Shown piece by piece: positions 1 to 4,563 of a DNA stretch of 6,321 nt. Source of the DNA: Armatimonadota bacterium (GTDB lineage: Bacteria; Armatimonadota; Armatimonadia; Armatimonadales; Armatimonadaceae); the NCBI GenBank assembly GCA_014381035.1, contig JACMIS010000754.1, positions 1 through 6,321 on the forward strand, in the 5' to 3' direction. The position numbers and the translations under genes were made by a program. Positions within the stretch are counted from its first letter, which is position 1. Each line of letters opens with the position of its first letter. The notes under the pieces were generated by a model. The model saw only the letters and a program-made list of their open reading frames with translations, did no database searches and had not been told where the DNA came from.

Positions 1-690
1 CGGGGTAAAGTCATCGCGTTCACCGACGACGATTGCATGGTCGGCGAGGCGTGGGTGGAAACCATCGCGAATTTGTTCGCGGTCGACCCGGATTTATACA
101 TGGTTTACGGGCAGGTCTTGATCCCGGAAGAGTACAAGAACCGCGACGGTATCGTCGTGCCATGTCTTTACTTCGACGCCCGGCGCGAGTTGGCGAAGGG
201 GGACATCTTCGGGATGGGCGCGAACATGGCGTTCCGCAAATCGCTCACGGAAAAGATCGGCGTGTACGATACCGTGCTCGGCGCGGGCGGGGTGTTCGGG
301 GGCGGCGAGGATTTCGATTTCACCTACCGGGCGCAACGGGCGGGACTGAAGGTCGTCGCGGAACCGACGCTCACCGCGATACACAAATCGTTCCGCTCCC
401 GCGATCATTGGAATCAGGTGACCTATGCCTACGGGCGCGGCGACGCGGCGTTTTACGGCAAGCATGCCCGGTGCGGGGATCGGTGGGCTCGGGCAACGAT
501 TCGCAAGCGGATCGCATTCTATGTGTTGCGGAACGTGGCACGCCTGATCTCCGGCAGGATCCGCATCACGGATCGCACTTACATTCATGGCTTTCTCGAC
601 GGACTGAAGCAAAGCAGTGCGCACGCCGTTGATGCGCCGCGCCGTCTATACGTCTCGGGCGAAATGATGCTGAAAGGAAAGACCTTTTAA
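1..690 (+). CDS. Family 2 glycosyltransferase, C-terminal part (5' end cut by window edge)
   Basis: The frame is open from base 1, so the true start lies upstream; the ATG at 37 is internal. The visible 229 residues hold a GT-A fold signature: an aspartate-rich nucleotide-sugar/metal motif, FTDDDC, at visible residues 7-12, and a GGGEDFDF block (E103, D104) that matches the acceptor/base region of family 2 enzymes. A basic C-terminal tail follows, with a YGRGDAAFYGKH segment typical of GT2 proteins from polysaccharide clusters. By family knowledge it would transfer a sugar from a nucleotide-diphosphate donor to a growing lipid-linked oligosaccharide in the cytoplasm. GT2 enzymes of this kind are usually about 300-340 residues, so roughly 80-110 residues are missing on the left. 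No membrane segment is obvious in the visible part. The stop at 688-690 lies 4 bases before the next gene, which implies an operon. Donor and acceptor cannot be predicted. Confidence 0.9.
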   Translation, partial: RGKVIAFTDDDCMVGEAWVETIANLFAVDPDLYMVYGQVLIPEEYKNRDGIVVPCLYFDARRELAKGDIFGMGANMAFRKSLTEKIGVYDTVLGAGGVFGGGEDFDFTYRAQRAGLKVVAEPTLTAIHKSFRSRDHWNQVTYAYGRGDAAFYGKHARCGDRWARATIRKRIAFYVLRNVARLISGRIRITDRTYIHGFLDGLKQSSAHAVDAPRRLYVSGEMMLKGKTF

Positions 691-694
691 TCCC

Positions 695-1351
695 ATGGGT
701 GTACAAGCGGTTTCATCACGTTTCGGGGTTTCCGACGACAGGTTCAAGCGTTTGCTTCGAGATCCGTTCGGTTCGGTAGCATTAGCCTGGCAACTGGCGG
801 TTTCCGCATGGCAGGCGCGGGGTTGCACACAGGTCGGGCGTTTTCTGTGCGTCGAGGGCAAACTTCTCATCAAAAACCGGGGTGAACTGAGGCTTGGCGA
901 ACGGATGCGCATACATGCGACGCACGTCCCGGTGGAACTTGCCGTTCTGGAAGGCGCGACTCTGGAGATCGGGGACCGGACATTCATCAACAGCGGCGTT
1001 TCGATTTGCGCTTCCAAGAGTGTGCGGATCGGGCGCAACGTCGCCGTCGGCAACTATTCGTTGATAATGGACACCGATTTTCACACGCCCGGCGATCATA
1101 CGCAGCCGCCTGTCTCGCTCCCGGTGATCATCGAGGATGATGTGTGGCTGGGCGCACGGGTGACGGTGCTCAAGGGCGTCACCATCGGGCGCGGGGCGAC
1201 GGTCGCCGCGGGAGCGGTTGTCACCCGGAATGTCGCCCCGGATAGCATTGTCGGGGGCATCCCGGCGAGACTACTGAAACCGAAAGCCCCGTCCGATATA
1301 ACACCCGAGGGCGGAGACCAACCCCAGACTTTCTCGGGAGGATCAAACTAA
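695..1351 (+). CDS. Left-handed beta-helix (hexapeptide repeat) O-acyltransferase, probably acetyltransferase
   Basis: A 218-residue protein of the LbH/hexapeptide-repeat acyltransferase class (WcaF/maltose-acetyltransferase-like). Hexapeptide turns run from about residue 64 (LRLGER) through 90-120 (LEIGDR, VRIGRN, VAVGNY) and resume at 144-194 (VIIEDD, VWLGAR, VTIGRG, ATVAAG, ending in the conserved GGIPARLL closure). The DTDFH segment places the expected catalytic histidine at H130, in the loop between the two coil blocks, as in the family. The likely reaction is acetyl-CoA-dependent O-acetylation of a sugar of the polysaccharide repeat unit; the acceptor is unknown. Such enzymes act as trimers. 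The first 45 residues, which include a hydrophobic stretch near 27-38, and the 20-residue polar tail after P196 lie outside the helix. The start at 695 is the first ATG after the upstream stop; the nearest purine-rich site (AAAGGAAA, 673-680) is rather far, so translation may depend on reinitiation from the preceding gene. The stop overlaps the next start by one base. Confidence 0.9.
   Translation: MGVQAVSSRFGVSDDRFKRLLRDPFGSVALAWQLAVSAWQARGCTQVGRFLCVEGKLLIKNRGELRLGERMRIHATHVPVELAVLEGATLEIGDRTFINSGVSICASKSVRIGRNVAVGNYSLIMDTDFHTPGDHTQPPVSLPVIIEDDVWLGARVTVLKGVTIGRGATVAAGAVVTRNVAPDSIVGGIPARLLKPKAPSDITPEGGDQPQTFSGGSN
1336..1341 (+). promoter_or_regulatory. Ribosome binding site for the GT4 gene starting at 1351
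   Basis: GGGAGG sits 9 bases before the ATG at 1351, inside the end of the preceding acyltransferase gene. It supports 1351 as the start. The stop of one gene and the start of the next share a base (TAATG), an arrangement that favours translational coupling. Confidence 0.75.
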
Positions 1352-2598
1352 TGAAACCGATTCCCGTTCTTTTTCTCCAGTCGCAAACCTTTCTTGGCGC
1401 GGACTCGGCACTACACGCCATGCTTTTGCGCCACTTCGACCGTAGCGAGGTTTCCTGTCACGTTGCGGCAAACCCCGATACCTCGAACGTGCCCGACTCG
1501 GACGCCTTTCCACGTTTTCAAGCGATCCCGGATTGTCGCGTTCTGACCACCCGCTTCGGTCCGTCTGTGGACGGCATGTCGTCACGTGAGAAGCTCCGGC
1601 GGACGATCTCCCAGGGACACACGGTTCCCTTGACACTCATCCGACTCGCAAACTATATCCGTCGCAACAAGATACAGATCCTTCACGGCACGGAAAAACC
1701 GCGCGACGCTTTATACGGCACGATACTGGGAAAACTGACCGGCGCGAAGTCGGTAGTTCACATGCATGTCAACTACGGCGATTGGCAGAGCAAGGCGACG
1801 AAATGGGCGTTGCGCAACTGTGACGCCATTATCGGGGTTTCTGAATACACCGCGGGCAGCATCGTGAGTGCCGGGTTCGCCCGCGAGCGCGTTTTCGCGG
1901 TGCCGAACTGTTTCGACGCCCGTCCCGACGTTTGGGACCCGAACCAATCCGGCTTGGAGGTACGTCGCGAGTTGGGTATCGCACCCGATGCCCCTGTCGT
2001 CGGCATCGTCGCCCGTCTTTTCAAGTGGAAAGGGCACGCAGATCTGGTGGAGGCGATGGCGAAAGTGCGCGAAACGGTTCCCGATGTGCGTCTTGTGATC
2101 GTCGGGGCGGACGACGAGCGGGCGCACGGCGGGAAATCCTTCCGTAGCGAACTGGAAGCCCGGATCACCGAGCTGGGCATGGGGCAGAACGTCATTTTCA
2201 CTGGCTTTCGTTCCGATACACCTCGTATGTTCTCCCTGTTCGATGTTTACGCGATGCCGACCTGGGAAGAACCGTGGGGGATGGTGTTCCTGGAAGCGGC
2301 AGCGATGCGAAAGCCGAGTGTCGCCTACCGAAGCGGCGGCGTACCCGAAGTCGTGTCCGACAATGAATCGGGTTTCCTGGTCGAGCCGCACGACATCACG
2401 TCACTCGCTGGCAAGATCACCCTTCTGCTCAAGGACAGGGCATTGCGAGAACGAATGGGTGATGCCGCTCTCGCCCGCGTCCGGCACGAGTTCTCACCCG
2501 CTCAGATGTGTCGGAACGTGCTGGCGGTGTACCGCACGACTCTTGGCGTTCACACCACTTCCTCCGAAAAGGTTTATCAGCAAAGGGCGACCATATGA
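1351..2598 (+). CDS. Family 4 (GT-B fold) glycosyltransferase
   Basis: A 415-residue, full-length GT4 protein. The N-terminal Rossmann-like half (about 1-190) begins IPVLFLQSQTFLGADSALHAML, with a GA-D loop near residues 16-18 where GT4 enzymes hold the acceptor/donor glycine loop, and includes HGTEKPRDALYGTILG (112-127) and the IIGVSEYTAGSIV helix entry (160-172). The C-terminal nucleotide-sugar domain shows VGIVARLFKWKGH (217-229; basic residues expected to contact the phosphates), VIFTGFRSD (281-289) and the EX7E motif EPWGMVFLE with E307 and E315, followed by SGGVPEVV. This is a retaining enzyme by family knowledge, acting at the cytoplasmic side of the membrane on a lipid-linked acceptor. 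The donor sugar cannot be read from the sequence. It overlaps the previous gene by 1 base and the next by 4 (ATGA at 2595-2598). About 15 polar residues follow the last domain helix. Confidence 0.93.
   Translation: MKPIPVLFLQSQTFLGADSALHAMLLRHFDRSEVSCHVAANPDTSNVPDSDAFPRFQAIPDCRVLTTRFGPSVDGMSSREKLRRTISQGHTVPLTLIRLANYIRRNKIQILHGTEKPRDALYGTILGKLTGAKSVVHMHVNYGDWQSKATKWALRNCDAIIGVSEYTAGSIVSAGFARERVFAVPNCFDARPDVWDPNQSGLEVRRELGIAPDAPVVGIVARLFKWKGHADLVEAMAKVRETVPDVRLVIVGADDERAHGGKSFRSELEARITELGMGQNVIFTGFRSDTPRMFSLFDVYAMPTWEEPWGMVFLEAAAMRKPSVAYRSGGVPEVVSDNESGFLVEPHDITSLAGKITLLLKDRALRERMGDAALARVRHEFSPAQMCRNVLAVYRTTLGVHTTSSEKVYQQRATI
2582..2587 (+). promoter_or_regulatory. Ribosome binding site deciding the start at 2595
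   Basis: AAAGGG lies 7 bases before the ATG at 2595 and inside the end of the GT4 gene. It favours 2595 over the upstream in-frame GTG at 2508, which would create a 90-base overlap and add 29 residues with no family resemblance. Confidence 0.7.
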
Positions 2599-3173
2599 CG
2601 ACCGTAGGAAGCAGCAATCCACGCGCCGCCAACTTCGCTCGCGTTTTGCGCGAGGAAGCGACTGTGGCGCAACCCTTGTTATGGCTCGCCAATGTTTTGG
2701 GGCGGCTACTCCCCACCGGGACGGGACCGCGATTTCGGGCGCGGCTCTACCGCGCCTGTGGAATTCAAGTAGGTTCGGCGACCTCCTTCCATGGACCGGC
2801 GACGTTTGTCTGTTGCCGGGGGGGACAGGCGAAGATCGTGGTCGGCAACTCCTGCCGACTGAACTCTCCGCTTTATCTCGACGCGTCCGCGCCGATAACC
2901 CTCGGGAACGGGGTCGCAGTCGGGCATCACGTAGTGATCGTGACGACTGCGCATGAGATCGGACCACCCGAAATGCGGTCGGGACGACACCTTCATAAGC
3001 CGGTGACCATCGGGGACGGTGCGTGGATCGCCGCCAACGTCACGTTGCTGCCCGGGGTCACGATCGGACGCGGGGCGGTAGTCGCAGCGGGATCGGTCGT
3101 CACCAGGGATGTCCCGGACAACACGCTGGTCGGTGGCGTCCCCGCCCGTGTAATCCGGAAGTTACCAGGCTGA
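2595..3173 (+). CDS. Second left-handed beta-helix acyltransferase, probably O-acetyltransferase
   Basis: With the start at 2595 this is a 192-residue hexapeptide-repeat acyltransferase. An N-terminal helical part (1-55, with a hydrophobic patch at 27-39) precedes the beta helix: IVVGNS, ITLGNG and VAVGHH at about 81-112, an insertion loop, then VTIGDG, AWIAAN, VTLLPG, VTIGRG, AVVAAG and the VGGVPARVI closure (137-187). The expected catalytic histidine is H120 in VTTAHEIG, the counterpart of H130 in the acyltransferase at 695-1351. The two proteins share the C-terminal coils closely (both read GVTIGRGA-VAAG-VVTR), so they are paralogues, but their N-termini and loops differ, which suggests different sugar acceptors. 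The likely reaction is acetyl-CoA-dependent acetylation of the polysaccharide or its precursor. The ATGA overlap with the upstream GT4 gene indicates translational coupling. Acyl donor and acceptor are inferred from the family only. Confidence 0.9.
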   Translation: MTTVGSSNPRAANFARVLREEATVAQPLLWLANVLGRLLPTGTGPRFRARLYRACGIQVGSATSFHGPATFVCCRGGQAKIVVGNSCRLNSPLYLDASAPITLGNGVAVGHHVVIVTTAHEIGPPEMRSGRHLHKPVTIGDGAWIAANVTLLPGVTIGRGAVVAAGSVVTRDVPDNTLVGGVPARVIRKLPG

Positions 3174-3176
3174 TAC

Positions 3177-3215
3177 GCACTCTTCCCGCATTGGGCGTTC
3201 GTCAGGGAAGATTGT
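3177..3215 (+). other. Inverted repeat / hairpin in the intra-operon gap
   Basis: The 74-base gap between the second acyltransferase (stop 3173) and the next gene (start 3248) contains TCTTCCC at 3181-3187 and its exact complement GGGAAGA at 3205-3211. Beyond one mismatch, the arms extend by three more pairs, one of them G-U (3177-3179 with 3213-3215). The loop is 17 bases. A smaller GTCA/TGAC hairpin with a 4-base loop follows at 3214-3225 and competes with the end of the first. No T-run follows, so this is not a typical intrinsic terminator; an RNA processing or stability element is possible. It could also be chance. Confidence 0.35.
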
Positions 3216-3237
3216 CATCAATGACGGTTTGAAAGTT

Positions 3238-3241
3238 AGGA
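3238..3241 (+). promoter_or_regulatory. Ribosome binding site for the GT4 gene at 3248
   Basis: AGGA sits 6 bases before the ATG at 3248, within a purine-rich stretch (TTAGGACAAGAA). It is the best-placed Shine-Dalgarno-like site in the gap and supports 3248 as the start. Confidence 0.65.
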
Positions 3242-3247
3242 CAAGAA

Positions 3248-4381
3248 ATGGACTCATTATCTCTGGTTGAAGCGCGAGTCGGTGACGGGGCGGTTTCCCG
3301 CCGCTACCGGTTCGATTTCGCTCTGATCATCCTCACCGGGAACATCACGCGCTACCGGATATTGCGACCGCGTGTGGAAGACGATACGTCGGTGGATGCA
3401 CGGTGGTTTCCGATTCGCACCTGGTTCGCCGCAGACCCGTTATCATTCTTGCCGGGGTCGCTACGCTTACGCTTGCGACACATTCTGGATACGCACCCGC
3501 TATACCTGCCTTCCCGTGCCGACGCCACCCTGATCCACGCCTTCGAGACCTACTACCTGTACACCATCGCGCAACGGCTACTGGGGCGTAAAGTCGCCAT
3601 CGTCAACAACCCCGATGGCGGTTTACCCGTCCCGAAAGGGCAGTGGCTACGCGACTGGCAGTTGCGCTTCGCGGTGCGCGAAACCGACGCGTTCGTATTC
3701 TGGTCGCAGGGCTTCGCCAAACAAGCGAAAGAGCTTTATCCCTCTATCCAGGACGAGAAGATACACGTGATACATCCGGGGATCGATCTCGAAAGCTGGT
3801 CGCTACGCCCGCCTCGGGAACCAGGCGAACGGTTCCGCCTGCTATTCGTCGGCGGCGATCTACTCCGCAAAGGGGCAGACACACTGCTTGACGCTTACGA
3901 AAAGTACCTGACGGACACATGTGAGCTACACATCGCCACGCAGTCGGCTTATATGCCCCGTGAGTTTCGGGAGCGTGCCGAACGGCTTCCGAACGTGCAT
4001 CTTCATCTCGACTATACGTCGGGCAGCGAACCGCTTCGCGCCTTGTTCCGCGAGTCCGACGCGTTCGTGCTGCCGACCAAGAACGATGTTTCTTCCTGGG
4101 TTGCCATCGAATCTCTGGCAACCGGACTACCCGTCATCATATCCGCGGTGGGAGGAATCCCCGAAATCGTGGTGGACGAAGAGACAGGGCTACTCATCCC
4201 CCCGGGAAGTCCGGAAGCCGTCGCCGCCGCTGTGAACCGCCTGCGAACGTCACCCGAACTGCGCGAAAAATGCTCCCGGCAGGGGCGGGCGCATGTCGAA
4301 GCAAACTTCGATGCCGCCAAGAATACCGCCCGTTTACTATCTTTGATGAAGTCGTTATCAGATGTGCGACACTCGCGTTAA
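3248..4381 (+). CDS. Family 4 (GT-B fold) glycosyltransferase, second copy
   Basis: A 377-residue GT4-type protein, only distantly similar to the one at 1351-2598. The N-terminal half starts its first strand at FALIILTGNITRYRILRP (24-41) and contains LIHAFETYYLYTIAQ (95-109) and VAIVNNPDGGLP (116-127). The linker into the second domain is IHVIHPGIDLESW (172-184), a classic GT4 signature. The nucleotide-binding half holds LLFVGGDLLRKGADTLLDAY (198-217; K208 in the phosphate-contact position), DAFVLPTKND (271-280), the sugar-nucleotide motif region ending in E288 (IESLATGLPVI) and VGGIPEIV. The first acidic residue of the usual EX7E is aspartate (D280) here. It probably adds one sugar to the same lipid-linked repeat unit as its neighbours; specificity is unknown. 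It is the last gene before the palindromic terminator-like structure and likely closes the operon. The 74-base spacing is larger than the other junctions, so partial independent control is possible. Confidence 0.92.
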   Translation: MDSLSLVEARVGDGAVSRRYRFDFALIILTGNITRYRILRPRVEDDTSVDARWFPIRTWFAADPLSFLPGSLRLRLRHILDTHPLYLPSRADATLIHAFETYYLYTIAQRLLGRKVAIVNNPDGGLPVPKGQWLRDWQLRFAVRETDAFVFWSQGFAKQAKELYPSIQDEKIHVIHPGIDLESWSLRPPREPGERFRLLFVGGDLLRKGADTLLDAYEKYLTDTCELHIATQSAYMPREFRERAERLPNVHLHLDYTSGSEPLRALFRESDAFVLPTKNDVSSWVAIESLATGLPVIISAVGGIPEIVVDEETGLLIPPGSPEAVAAAVNRLRTSPELREKCSRQGRAHVEANFDAAKNTARLLSLMKSLSDVRHSR

Positions 4382-4449
4382 AACCAGCCTGCCAACCGGT
4401 ATGTTCTACCTGGTAATTCGATAGACATTGACCGCGAGACCTAATGATA

Positions 4450-4488
4450 AGTATCGGTTCACTCCAATAATTACTCTGGTCCGATACT
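4450..4488 (+). other. Stem-loop upstream of the terminator-like palindrome
   Basis: AGTATCGG at 4450-4457 is the exact reverse complement of CCGATACT at 4481-4488, giving an 8-bp stem around a 23-base loop. It ends 9 bases before the strong palindrome. The order (stem-loop, short spacer, terminator hairpin) is what a transcription attenuator or small structured RNA would show, but I recognise no known riboswitch family in it. Confidence 0.45.
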
Positions 4489-4497
4489 CCAAAGACG

Positions 4498-4528
4498 GAG
4501 GAGCAGATATCTGCTCCTCTTTATTTAT
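4498..4528 (+). terminator. Rho-independent terminator-like hairpin
   Basis: Bases 4498-4519 form a perfect palindrome. As RNA it folds into a 9-bp G+C-rich stem (GAGGAGCAG at 4498-4506 pairing with CTGCTCCTC at 4511-4519) with an ATAT loop, and is followed by TTTATTTAT (4520-4528). This is a good intrinsic terminator shape, though the T-run is interrupted by A. It lies 117 bases after the glycosyltransferase stop and 36 bases before the next start. The simplest reading is termination of the polysaccharide operon; a role as a conditional terminator in the downstream leader is also possible. A short A-rich stretch on its left (4491-4495) gives only weak support for activity in the other direction. 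Confidence 0.7.
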
Positions 4529-4563
4529 GTCGGATCGAGGTACATCGGAAAGGTCAGAGAAAA

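Larger units (their letters stand above)
4382..4563 (+). promoter_or_regulatory. A+T-rich non-coding region: probable promoter and leader of the secreted-protein gene
   Basis: This 182-base gap has no credible gene. Base composition drops here: the line 4441-4500 is 25/60 G+C against 35/60 in a line inside the preceding gene. It contains a -35-like TTGACC at 4428-4433, but no convincing -10 at the normal distance (TATCGG at 4452-4457 with 18-base spacing is weak), so a promoter is inferred from context rather than read. Two stem-loops and a short repeated motif (ACTCCAA at 4461-4467 and 4486-4492) follow. If transcription starts near 4440-4460, the stem-loops belong to the 5' leader of the gene at 4564; if it starts further right, they belong to the end of the upstream operon. 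Confidence 0.4.

Noticed and set aside
33..632. Open frame of 199 codons overlapping the GT2 fragment in another frame
   Set aside because: The frame that starts at base 1 carries FTDDDC and GGGEDFDF. This one gives an Arg/Gly-rich product without motifs and needs a TTG start.
1711..2391. Long open frame (226 codons) on the - strand
   Set aside because: It lies wholly antisense to the GT4 gene with clear EX7E and nucleotide-binding motifs. Its product is rich in R, H and P with no recognisable domain, as expected of a shadow frame in G+C-rich DNA.
2508..2594. Upstream GTG start extending the second acyltransferase by 29 residues
   Set aside because: The extra residues are unlike the family and would overlap the GT4 gene by about 90 bases. 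AAAGGG ahead of the ATG at 2595 and the ATGA junction fit better.
2243..2956. Open frame of 237 codons on the + strand, bridging two genes
   Set aside because: It is out of frame with both the GT4 and the second acyltransferase, whose motifs are intact. The product is low-complexity, rich in R, S and P, with no family features.
4450..4528. Known riboswitch (for example cyclic-di-GMP type) in the leader
   Set aside because: The stem-loop and terminator are real, but I could not match conserved core bases of any riboswitch family I know. It is kept only as an unclassified structured leader.
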